From Mariannaea sp. PMI_226 (taxonomy: Eukaryota; Ascomycota; Sordariomycetes; Hypocreales; Nectriaceae), in NCBI GenBank assembly GCA_024336345.1, contig JANFOG010000001.1, forward strand, positions 3,224,001 through 3,288,000: DNA of 64,000 bases, in the 5' to 3' direction. The notes below the pieces were generated by a model. It was not told the DNA's origin. It saw only the letters and a program-made list of their open reading frames with translations, and ran no database searches. Numbering within the stretch: the first letter of the stretch is position 1; each line of letters starts with the position of its first letter. Position numbers and translations under genes: made by a program. Positions 27,295-37,696 of the stretch are shown here, piece by piece.

Positions 27295-29834
27295 ATGTCG
27301 TCGGTCAAGGCCACAAAGAAGAGCGCCTTCTCTTGCGAGCCGTGCCGGAGACGCAAGGTGGAACCCCTCACTCTCAACTTTGAATGATTCACTGGCGCTG
27401 CCCAAGCTACCTGTACCCTGTTACTGACTTGCTACCCAGGTCAAATGTGGTGGTGAGCAGCCTATCTGCAACCGATGTGCCGCGAGAAAGGACGATTGTA
27501 TTTACAAACTGTGGGACTTCCTTAACCCTCTACTTTATTCATTCATTATATACAAACACACACTTAAGCCCCAACTCGAGCCTCCTACTTTCATACTGAC
27601 TCATCTCGTTACACAATTACTCGAATCATTTACTTACAATTTCCCAGCAACCCGACGTTATCTTACACACAGCGTCTAGAAGAGCGCATCAAAGAACTTG
27701 AAGATCAGCTTTCTGCCGCCAAGTCTGCACCTCCCTCTATATCTGCCTCGACTCACTCAAGTCCCGGCGTGTTCAATGGCTCAGATCATCGCAATAGCGC
27801 CCATGCCGATGAACATGCCATGACTCGGAGCTTCATGGGTTTGAAAATCGACGACAAAGGCGGCATCACGTATCATGGCCCGACTAGTCTCTTCCATTTA
27901 CCTAGCGACCGGGAAGCCCCCCAGGAATTGCTCTCTCAAGTAGACACTGATGCTCACAGACGAGAGCGACTGGTAACCAACGCCTGGCACCAGCGAGCCA
28001 TGGAAAACCTCTCTGACATTCCTGTAAGCTCATTCAGCAGCACTAGCTATTCATTCGCCGACTCATAAATTATTTAGGAACCCTTTCAATATCTGTTGAA
28101 CGTGCATTGGTGTTGGATCCAGCCTCTGTTCAATTTCATTTACAGACCAGCCTTTACCCGTATGCAGCCCCGACAATCACTTAAACCATCAGGACATCAA
28201 AGCTAACATGATATAGGTGACATGCAATCGATGGGACCGTACTACTCGCACACGCTTCTCAACGCTGTCCTTTCGCACTCGATACGTTGGGGCAAGAGTG
28301 ATCCATCTACCAAACAGCTTCTAGATCAGTCCTATGATGGAGGCGCTGTCTTCGCGAAGCATGCCCGGAGCATGCTGTTCGACGAGCTGAGTAGGGGTGT
28401 CAGTAGTATTCCGACTGTCCAGACTCTTTTGCTCCTGAGTGCACAGGAATGTGGTCACGGGAATACGACACAGGCATGGGTCTACAGTGGGCTGGCATTC
28501 CGCCTCATAGATCACCTGGGTATTTGCGTAGATGGTCAACGATATCCGGGTTCTGTACATTTCTCTGACGAGGAGGTTGAAATCCGGCACCGGCTATTCT
28601 GGAGTTGCTATTTTTGGGACAAGATGATCAGCCTCTACCTTGGTCGATCTCCGTCCTTGCAGCACTCACTCGTGTCTCCTCCTCAAATTATCAGTAAGTA
28701 GCAGCCCAACCTATCCCCATAATCTAACCTAACCATAATCTAGTGGATGACTCTGCTGAGAATGAGCTTTGGGTGCCGTTCGACTCCCCACATGGAGCAG
28801 ACTGGAAGTATCCTCCAGCTACTGCTCACTCGACTTCGTGCTTCATGAGCACTTGCCGGCTTTCTGTAATCTTCAACGAAATTCTCATCCATATGTATGA
28901 TCCACTGCTACAAAATACAGAGGCTGAGATGCTTGAATGCCTTCAGTACCAGGATCCGGCTTTGAAACAGTGGTGGGATCAACTGGCTCCGCATCTGAAA
29001 ATCGATCCTGTCAACTTGCCAGCTCTTGCACCGCCGTCGCACATCGTCACCATGAAGTACGCATATTCCTAAATGCTGTTCTTTTGATCCAAACACTGAC
29101 TCACCGATTTAGTGCGCTTTATCATACCTTTAGAATTCTTCTTTTCCGGCCCATGCTTTCTCGCCAAGTGCATCCCGAGGAGGAGGGACCGCACCCAATG
29201 CAGAATCATCTGGTCGAATGTGTCACATCAGCCACCTCTATCATTGCTATCTTCGACCTCTTTTGCCGAACTTTTACCATCAATCATTGCGTTCTATCGC
29301 TTTCATATAGTGTATATATCGCAGCAACTATCTTTCTCTTGCAGGTGCAGGCATCTCCCGACGATCAACAGGCACTTCGCAAATTGGGCTTCTGCATCCA
29401 GGCACTGCACCAGGCCAAATTCGTCAATCCAGGTAAGCGAATTGCGATTCTTGAGCTTCATCTATGTACTGATCAAATTAATAGTAATTTCGAATGCTCT
29501 ATCTCTCATCACTAGGGAAGTTTCGAGGCTTGGAATTAACCTAAGCATTCCCCCTCAGCCGCCGCAATATCTTCAGCCAACTCCATCCAGCCCAAGTGTA
29601 ATCCCTGATATTCCCCTCTCCGAGTCCATGTATCGACCACCACCACCAGAGATGGCTACGCCACAGGGCCCTCACGAACCGGATCAGCTTTTCCAGACAC
29701 CGTGGGCCGACAATTTCGATCACTCAATGAATGTTGACCGAGGTGTGTTCGAAGCAATGTCATCGTTCGAGCCCCTAAGTGTCCGGGTTGGCGCAATTCA
29801 CGAATCTGGTACCCAAGCGCCATTTTCTGGGTAG
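27295..29834 (+). CDS. Zn2Cys6 transcription factor with fungal-specific domain
   Basis: A 683-residue nuclear regulator. Exons: 27295-27357, 27440-27510, 27648-28023, 28078-28159, 28217-28693, 28744-29056, 29113-29432 and 29485-29834; all introns are GT-AG and each join keeps the frame. The binuclear zinc cluster has Cys at 14, 17, 24, 31, 34 and 41 (CX2CX6CX6CX2CX6C), and an intron splits it after CRRRK, as is common in this class. A short coiled-coil follows (RLEERIKELEDQLSAAK), then the fungal-specific regulatory domain (about 170-480), with FWSCYFWDKMISLYLGR its clearest motif. The Pro-rich C-terminus is a likely activation region. Targets are unknown. The reading frame may once have continued past the stop (see findings). 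Confidence 0.9.
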
Positions 29835-30978
29835 AGAAGCAAACCTCTCCGCCAGTTGGATTGAAGCCAAGTCTAGATCTGTCTCACTGGCAATCCGTGG
29901 TCAATGTTGGCTCCTTCGATCTTAAAGTTGATCCTTTCGAACATCATGACAACACATTGACTGCTCCTCATGACGCAACTGAGAGGCCAACTCAGTGCTA
30001 CTGATCCAATAATGAGACAACAATTCAGTTTAGTCCCGCTGGATGTGGGAGGTTCTGCTGTTACTGCAATGATGACCCAGATTTATCCTTACATTACGGT
30101 AGGCAACCCTTCAAACTTTGTCTGAGGATGCAGATGTGGTCGAGGTAACGTACTTTACACATACTCGTTTCTCCCTAGAAATTGACCTAGACTGTCCATC
30201 TAGCCCCTAAACTTAACCATTCTAACGAGTAGTTGCAGTCATTCTCACCCATCCGTTTTGGACCTTTCCGCCAGAGTTCTGATCGGTGTATTACATGCCA
30301 GGAAGTCCCAATAGCGATGCTACAATTTCATGCCTTCATAGGATGATTACTATGAAGAGAGAAAAAAAGATCTTGGTCCGTTGAGAGGCGGATCGGTAGG
30401 CTGAGCCCGTTAAACGAGTCAGACATATCTAAACGAGGCAATCACGTCTGTGCCCTAGCTCTATTCTCCAGCCCCTGACCGTCTAGATGCAAATATATAA
30501 TCGAGGAACGTCGGGATGGCTATTTTGTTATACCCTGCAATGAGGTACGGACATGATATCAGGGATCCAGTGGCAATAATTGAGGGTGTTCGCGCGACTC
30601 AAGGGAGCGGCGACGTCTGCCTTGAACACTGGGAATCAGCTTGTGTACGAAAGAGCGAGAACATATTTGGATACGAGGTAGAAACACAAAAAACCTTAAG
30701 AACTTCCGGGTTATTTCAAGAGCAGGTATTGCCCTATTTCAGTGCGAAAGAGGTCATAAATGTTTTGGACGGGCAACAAGGTAGGGTAAACAAAGTCCAG
30801 CATTGTCATTACCTAGCACAATTTTCAATATAATACAAGTGACAACCAGAGTGTGCACTGGCTTCAAATATGCTTATCGATATATATGTACTGAGTAATT
30901 CGAAATGGGTACATAAAAAATCACACCATCTAAAACAAGAAAGCCACTTGCAGCTAAAAAGGGGGTATCATAACTTGC
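29835..30978. other. Intergenic, convergent; holds a possible continuation of the regulator frame
   Basis: About 1.1 kb between the ends of the Zn2Cys6 gene and the amidohydrolase gene. The first 175 bases stay open in the minus-one frame relative to the regulator and read like coding sequence up to a TGA at about 30002-30004. The remainder shows nothing I can support. Confidence 0.5.
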
Positions 30979-31872
30979 TCAACTTTTCGCAACATCCCAC
31001 AAGTCCTCTGCGTTGCCTCGAAATAATCTCTCGCGTAAGACTTCATCATTGCCACACCATTTCAGGACCGTCTCCATCCAAGGCTGAATGTCTAATCCCT
31101 CGTATCTGGTGTGTGGCCAATCTGTTGCAAATACAAGGCGAGACATCCCGATCAGTTTGATCAATTCCTTCGCAACTGGGTCGGTGTCGCTATAATCGTG
31201 AACCAGGCTGGTACGATATGGCGCGGATAGTTTTACATAGGTGTTGCTAGTTTGGAGAATTCGCACAAGCGAAGAGAAACCAGGAAGGTCGTACGGGTTG
31301 CTGCTCGAATCGCGGTTCAGGATGGGGTGGCCCATATGGTCAATACAGAAGCGCACATTGAGGTCTGGAATAATGGGTTCCAGGAGGGCAATGAGGGGCA
31401 TGGGCACATAGACCTGGACGGCCCAGCCGAGGTCTCTGACGGCATCAGCATATTGGTGCAGTGCGCGCGAAAGCCCCTCGCTATCGATGTCACGCTCATA
31501 AGACTGAATGTTTAGCCGGACTCCGCGCACACCGAGCTGATGCCATTCTTGCAGTTGCTCAGTCGAAGTTGTGGCGGGATCGAATTGCACAACAGCCCTG
31601 CCTCGATCCGGACCAAGCTCTCGTAGAGCGTCGAGAGTGCAGGAGTTGTCATTGCCGTAAATGGATGGCTGGACAAGGACGATGTTGCGGATTCCGACTG
31701 ACTCCTCAAATGCGAGTGCGTGTTCAAGGCTAAAGACGCTGGGCCGGTAGACGGCTTCAGAGCTCAGGGGGTAGTTGTCTGGGTCAACGACATGCATGTG
31801 CGAGTCCCACGCTCCAGGTGGGATGCGCTGAGCGAGGGGTAGCAGCATAGATGAGCGCTTGGGACTGGTCAT
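30979..31872 (-). CDS. Metal-dependent amidohydrolase, LigI/PDC hydrolase-like
   Basis: A 297-residue, intronless amidohydrolase-2 family TIM-barrel hydrolase. The N-terminal metal motif is WDSHMHVVDP (the HxH pair near 25-27), a barrel strand ends in FCIDHMGHP, and the last-strand Asp is in FATDWPHT. GVRLNIQSY is typical of the branch around 2-pyrone-4,6-dicarboxylate lactonase (LigI). That enzyme opens a lactone in aromatic acid breakdown; the fungal relatives are mostly uncharacterised, so the substrate is not known. No signal peptide is seen, so it is cytosolic. It converges on the Zn2Cys6 gene, a layout that sometimes pairs a regulator with its target, but this is only suggestive. Confidence 0.88.
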   Translation of the reverse strand: MTSPKRSSMLLPLAQRIPPGAWDSHMHVVDPDNYPLSSEAVYRPSVFSLEHALAFEESVGIRNIVLVQPSIYGNDNSCTLDALRELGPDRGRAVVQFDPATTSTEQLQEWHQLGVRGVRLNIQSYERDIDSEGLSRALHQYADAVRDLGWAVQVYVPMPLIALLEPIIPDLNVRFCIDHMGHPILNRDSSSNPYDLPGFSSLVRILQTSNTYVKLSAPYRTSLVHDYSDTDPVAKELIKLIGMSRLVFATDWPHTRYEGLDIQPWMETVLKWCGNDEVLRERLFRGNAEDLWDVAKS

Positions 31873-34265
31873 TGCGGCAGCTGTTACATGGTACTGTTTT
31901 TGATGTTGGTAAGGGCCCGTCGTTTCGGTGGCAGAAGGTCGAAAGAGAAGTGGACTATTGTTGGTGTCGATTCTGGCAGCGATAAAGTTAGAATTAGACG
32001 TGGCGTAGGCGGGTCATTGGTGGAGATGGAAAAAAATCTTGCTATGGGGAGCAGACCTTGAAGACGTTAAACGAAGAGAACGCGGATGATGCCTCGGTCT
32101 CTGATCGTTGGCGGAGCACGGGCGACGAAATAACACTCTTGAAGCCTGGTGCCAGCGACAACGGTGTGAAGTTGGACTCGGACTTGTCATGATGGAAATA
32201 TGGAAGGCTTCTGGTAGTGTGTTCGGGCGTCAGGAGAAAAGTTGGCAGGCATCACGGAGTGGCGGACGTAATCCGACAACACACTCTTGTACGGAGTATG
32301 CAAAGACGAGATGGACTGGTGATGGCATCAGAGTCTGGGGAGAGAAGACAAGAATTTACATTGACGGATATGGGAGGAGAAAAAGAGAAGGATGGCAACT
32401 GATTAGTCGTTGTTTCCTTCCATCGTAGGATAAATTATGGCACCTGCCACCTCCGTTCCTGGATGGGACATGACGGAAAGCCTTAATTAGTATGGCTCCT
32501 ACTTCGTGAGGTATCGTGCCTGAGGAAGACAATACATGATCTAATATTTCGGAAGATGGCCGATGGCCGACAACCCGGGGGATTTGGAGGTTGCTGCATC
32601 TCGTGCATCTTTGGTCTGTGCAGTACCTTACATGGAGATTTATTGACTTACTATGTATCAACTTACTGCTTCCTTAAAGCAAGGTACAGTACCCTACACA
32701 GTGGGTAGGTACCTAATCCGGTATGTGGAATAGGGAGGTAACTTATACAGTAAAGTACGGAGACGTGCATCATCCCCCCATCCAGCCGATTGAGACGGTG
32801 TGGCTTGCTTGCATCTGGAGCTGATCAGGGCAGGCGATTTGTGGTTGGGTGAAATTGGGAGTCATGCAGGGTCTGTTTTGGTGTCTGTCTTGGTGTCCGT
32901 CTTGGTCTTTTGGTGGTGCAGGGTTTCTCGGTGAGGGGTTGTTGAGGGGTAACTTAACAGTTAAGGTACCTAGCACCTAGGTAAGTAGGTTGAATAGCTC
33001 TCAACGCCCCAGAGAATTACCTAGGTAACGAGTAGATTTAATTTATAAATTATTATGCCGTAATCCGTGGTGAATGATGTAATTTACCTAGATATATTGC
33101 AGACTATATAGACTAAGTTATCGATAAACATCATCTCCTATTTTCCAACTTCATTCCCCAACCCAACCCAATATTTTGATGAAGCTGACGTTTGGGTACC
33201 ACAAAGAAGCTGAGCAGCTGCCTTTGCTGCTGTCAATGAACCCTATTAGCGCTTGGCTACCTAGCTGATAAGGACCTTTGTCGATAGTCTACACACAAGC
33301 CTACCTTGGGTAGGTACGTAGCTGGCAGCCTGGTTCCTCTTACACACGGACATTGATGAAAAGCAGCAAAAAAGAAAAAAAAAGTGATATCATACAGATT
33401 ACACATCTATATTTCCGTATTTGGGGGTCGCAAGCCACAAGTTTCAACGACCATTTTCGGGAATCGGCCTTGCCAATATCAATTGGCATCATTGCTAATT
33501 ATTTCTCTCAGCTTTTAACTGCATTACGACAATGAAGCATCAAGCATCAAGCATAGCCGCCAAGGCATTTGTCATCTCATCCCCCTGAGGTAGCCAGCCT
33601 TAGCCAGCCTCCTCCTCCTCCGTACCTGAACGCCCATCTCATTGTCGCTGTGCCCTTTATGGTTATGCGACAGCGGCCACAGCCTTTGCTGATTCGACCA
33701 CGCCCCCGGGCCGGTGGATACGCATGACATGGAATTGATTCCAAAGATGCCACCCCCCTCCAGAAAAAAAAAACCAATTCCAGTAATAATACGCAATACG
33801 GCGTACTGCCACCCGTGCAGAGATTCCTTCGTCATCAACCGCAGCTTGCGTGACGCAGACTAATACGGCCAGAACAGCCAGAAACAACCAGACAGTAAGC
33901 TCAGGATTTGTCACCGTCCGATATTCGTCGGAGGAAACCTCTAAACCCATTTTTGCATTCTCCAACTCCCAATCGGTTGCGCATCTTCTTTGGCTCCCAA
34001 CGTCACAGAAGCTAAAACCCCGTCTTCCCACCCACCTAGTGACTTATAGTATATATTCTATCTCCCTTAAGTCGTCCAAAGATCTTTCTTCTCCCAGAAC
34101 TTTCCATCTTCGAACTAGACTCCATCGCCACCCCGCCGCAATCACAAATTTGAGCAAAACTACCCCGCCAAATCTTCTCTTTCTCTGTCTCTCAATTGTC
34201 GTCTTCTTCCTCTTCTTTCTCTCTTTGCATTGATCAAAAGTTTTACGAACCACAACAGACTCAAG
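31873..34265. other. Intergenic between divergent amidohydrolase and msrA genes
   Basis: About 2.4 kb with promoters for both neighbours. It contains several copies of a TACCTAGG-type motif between 32960 and 33080, including a perfect palindrome, and AT-rich blocks. No gene is supported. Confidence 0.55.
33017..33028. repeat. Palindrome TTACCTAGGTAA
   Basis: A perfect 12-base palindrome, related to those at 14722-14735 and 42399-42410; near-copies of the half-site lie at 32964-32982. Confidence 0.85.
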
Positions 34266-34942
34266 ATGCCCTTCACCCTCCCTCCCTTCATCGCTCGCTT
34301 CGTGCGCCCCACGATGCAGTCCACGATGCTCTCTGTCGCTCCCGAGACGTCCCATGCTATCCCCGCCTCCAGCCTCCCCGCTGGCGCCCAGCTCTGCACT
34401 GTCGCAGCTGGCTGCTACTGGGGTGTTGAGCACTCGTACCGTAGACATTTCGGCGACAAGGGCCTTCTCGACGTCCGAGTTGGCTTCATCGGCGGAGATT
34501 TGGAACATCCTAGCTACCGTGCCGTGTGTGGAGGCAAGACAGGCCGTATGTCTATGTGATTGTCGAGATTCCAGTTACTAACCTGTCCGCAGACGCCGAG
34601 GCTGCCCAGCTCGTCTTTGATCCCACAAAGGTTTCTTACCGCCAGCTTATCGAGTTCTTTTACAAGATTCACGATCCCACTACCCTCAACGCTCAGGGTC
34701 CCGACACCGGCCCCCAGTACCGATCTGGTATCTTCTTCCACGACGAGGAGCAGGAGAAGATTGCCAATGAGGTGACGGAGAAGGCCAATGAACAGTGGTG
34801 GAAGGGCGCCATCGTTACCGAGGTCACTCCCGCCGGCAAGTGGTGGTCCGCTGAGGAGTACCATCAGAACTACCTGACCAAGAACAAGGATGGATATGAG
34901 TGCCCCAGCCACTTCTTGAGGCCATTCCCTGCCCTGGTGTAA
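34266..34942 (+). CDS. msrA: Peptide methionine-(S)-S-oxide reductase MsrA
   Basis: A 209-residue enzyme that reduces methionine-S-sulfoxide in proteins and free methionine, repairing oxidative damage. Exon 1 is 34266-34545, the intron 34546-34592 (GTATGT...CGCAG, with a CTAAC branch) and exon 2 34593-34942. The active-site motif is AAGCYWGVE with the nucleophilic Cys at 50; most family members have Phe where this has Tyr, a conservative change. Other hallmarks are GGDLEHPSYRAVCGGKTGHAE across the splice, DPTTLNAQGPDTGPQYRS and the C-terminal YHQNYL. The first 40 residues (MPFTLPPFIARFVRPTMQ) are basic and lack acids, so mitochondrial targeting is possible, with MQSTML a potential internal start for a cytosolic form. 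Confidence 0.94.
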
Positions 34943-35827
34943 AATATTGGAATCATCAGGAGGTAGTGAGGTAGTTACGAGTTATATGAATATTCAAATT
35001 CCTTGACACTTTTTTTTTCTCTCCCATACTCTCCTTTGGTTCTCCTTTCTTTAATCTTCTTTTTATCTCCTCGAGGGAGATCGTTGATGATGCGCGCGAA
35101 GACACTAGACTGAGTTATGAATTACTCTCCCAAATCAGTTGCAATCCATGATGTGAATTCATTTATTCCTTGGCTCGTTGCCACCCTCTCAAATAAGGAA
35201 AATGAAATCCCGTCAACTTCGTCTCATGTGAAAGTAGTGACAGAGATGTCTGTTATTGTACAAGCAGATGCACAGAGAAATTAGCACGGGCACCAAATCG
35301 GTTTAAGATTAAAAAAAAAAAATATCTCTACAGATACTAAATTTTGACAACCCGAGTCGTAGGATAAGTAAGGTAGTAGTTGGCTCAACTAAGGTACGTA
35401 CATGAGAAAAAAAGACACATGTATGCGCAGGTTATACATGACCCTATGGATATATATATATATGTATATCCAGTTACATCACATACTATCCTCCATTTCT
35501 TAATGCCTATTACATCACCTTTGAGCAGAGGACGGTCTGCATGAGCCGTTTAGCCTGTCAAGAGGCACATTTAGTTTTCTCATCACGTAAAATTCGTCAC
35601 CAAGTTGAGGAAGCTCTTCACATTAGACATATCCTATCTGTACAAAATAACGAGAATTCCGGGTGTCTCGCCCACCCACTAAAGAGAACAACTATTGCTA
35701 TTCCAAGGAGAGGAGTTTCATTAACCTCTTACGAAGCAGTTGTGCCTGCCACTTTTACCGAAATAATACACGCTTGATTCCATCCTTCTATCTTCAAAAA
35801 GTCTGAAGTCCTTCACCCTTCACTCGT
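34943..35827. other. Intergenic, convergent 3' flanks
   Basis: About 890 bases between the ends of msrA and the Bax-inhibitor gene. AT-rich, with a TATATATATATG run near 35452-35465. No gene is seen. Confidence 0.6.
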
Positions 35828-36929
35828 TTACTTTCGTCGGTTCTGCTGCATCATCAGGAGCTGAACCATGCGGATAAAGATGTTGAGGAAGTCAAGCTCG
35901 AGCGAAATACTCTCGTTGACGGGATCCCGACGCATGACACCAGCCTGAGCGAGGCGGGCGTGGTATAGAACCTTCTGCACGTCGTAGAGAGTGAAACCAC
36001 CAAACACGGCGAGACCACCATACAGCCAGAGGTTCTCAGTGAAGGCGAGCGTTCGGATGGCGGTGGCGGGGATGATCAAGGGTGCGAGTCCAGAAGCGGC
36101 AACAATGGCGGCACCAGCCAAAAGAGGACCACCAATGTACAGGTACTTCTCTTGCTTAGCGGTAGCGCCGACGACGGCGATACCACCCATCATGGCAACG
36201 GTGTAGAGACCAGCGCGGGCAATGAGGGCACCAGGCACGAAGGCAAGAAGAGGGGCAACAAAGGCAGCCTGGGTGGCGTTGAAGGCAGTCCAGAGAGCGT
36301 ACTTGGGAATGTAACTATCGAAATGTGTCAGCGAAAAAGCGTCCCCCTCGTACGTTTGAAAATGGAACGAGAACTCACTTGTCAGGGCTGATAGATCGAG
36401 TGCCAATCATGGTAGCAAAGCTCAGCGCAAGACCACCAATGCCGACAACCCAAGGGTTGGTCACCATAATTCGGTACACAAAGCCAGTCTGAACCATTTG
36501 TCGGGCAGTTAAGCCGATGATACCAATTCCGAGGCCGGTGTGAAGGAAAGTGTTGTTCAGATATTCGCGCTCGTAGATGGGCATACCGCCATCCTCACGG
36601 GTCTCACGGTTGAAGACGGTGTTGATGGCTACGAGGGTACCACCGAAAATGGCACCTCCCACCAAGAGCTTTCGAGTCGTCGTCTGGTTGGCGCCTGTGG
36701 CAGTCTGAGTGCCTTGGTAGTATGAGCGAGAGCCAGCGCGAGAGGACTGTCGGAAGGCGCCTCGTGTGGCAGCAGATGAGATGCGCGAGGTGAAGAAGCT
36801 GGCGCTCGGCCTAGCCGGGGTATGGAGGTTTCGGACTGTGGCAGCGGATCGTAGGGTTGACTTTGAGAATTCTGGGAGCCGCTGCGCGAGGCGCGCAGGC
36901 CCCTGGCGGATGGTAAGCATGAACGACAT
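35828..36929 (-). CDS. Mitochondrial Bax-inhibitor-1 family protein, GHITM/MICS1-like
   Basis: A 345-residue multi-pass protein of the TMBIM/Bax-inhibitor-1 family, closest in layout to mitochondrial GHITM (MICS1), which helps maintain cristae and inner-membrane ion balance in animals. Exon 1 is 36929-36379, the intron 36378-36315 (GTGAGT...GATAG) and exon 2 36314-35828. The first 75 residues are rich in Arg and Ser with almost no acids (RNLHTPARPSASFFTSR), a matrix-targeting presequence. About seven hydrophobic segments follow from residue 87 onward. The family signature is the C-terminal stretch GGFTLYDVQKVLYHAR, with SISLELDFLNIFIRMVQLL after it. Function in fungi is little studied, so the role is by analogy. 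Confidence 0.88.
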
Positions 36930-37696
36930 TATTGCCGTGGGGTGGTTGATGTGGATGTTGAGGATTAATTATACAAAGGAAAATGCGATGCGGGGGGGAG
37001 AGAGAAAAGCCGGCTAGAATATGTACAGAAAGATCCCGAGGTGGGAAGCATGACGTTGGTTCCGGGGCCTTGGAGCTTACCTAAGTCCGGGAGTCACGTG
37101 TTGGAACATGGTGGAAATTTCCGGCCTTCGCTCGTGAGCCAGTTGGTCATCGGTGGGGTCTACAAAGCCCCAAAGCTCCAAACTCCATGATAAACGGGAC
37201 AGACTCTCGGATTTAATAGGAGATGAATGGTTCCGACCGAAACGGAGAGAAATAAGCACAGATGTCCTACCTAGGAGCATGCAACTCTAGCAGCTTCCAT
37301 GGTCATCAAAGATTCATCTGAAACTCTCACCAGCCGCCCCTTCTCTTTATTTCGCTCGCCGCAAGAAATCGAAGTTCTGCAATATGCAGCATACATAGTA
37401 TAGACCAGCTTAGCTTCAATTGCTTCATCAGGGTATCTATGTAGTTGGATATGGACATGTCCCCTTTCATACTGCATACTCTACAGCTCAATCAAACCGC
37501 CAATAAGCCCCCCAAAGATTGCCCAAATGCCTCGATATGATTCCCCTCCCCGTTCCCTAACGCAAAAGTTGCAGTCCCAACCAATCATTATGACGCCGAT
37601 GCTACATAATCACCCAAGTTTCGTGTATGTAACCCCAACACAAGACTCCGCCTGCTTTAAAACAAAACTCGAAAACATTGAAAAATCCCCGCCGTA
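36930..37696. other. Intergenic upstream of the Bax-inhibitor gene
   Basis: About 770 bases with the promoter of the Bax-inhibitor gene and the 3' flank of the F-box gene. No other feature is seen. Confidence 0.6.

Noticed and set aside
9909..31872. A secondary-metabolite or catabolic gene cluster from SDR, hydroxyacid dehydrogenase, transporter, regulator and hydrolase
   Set aside because: The genes are spread over 22 kb with large gaps and unrelated genes between them, and there is no backbone synthase.
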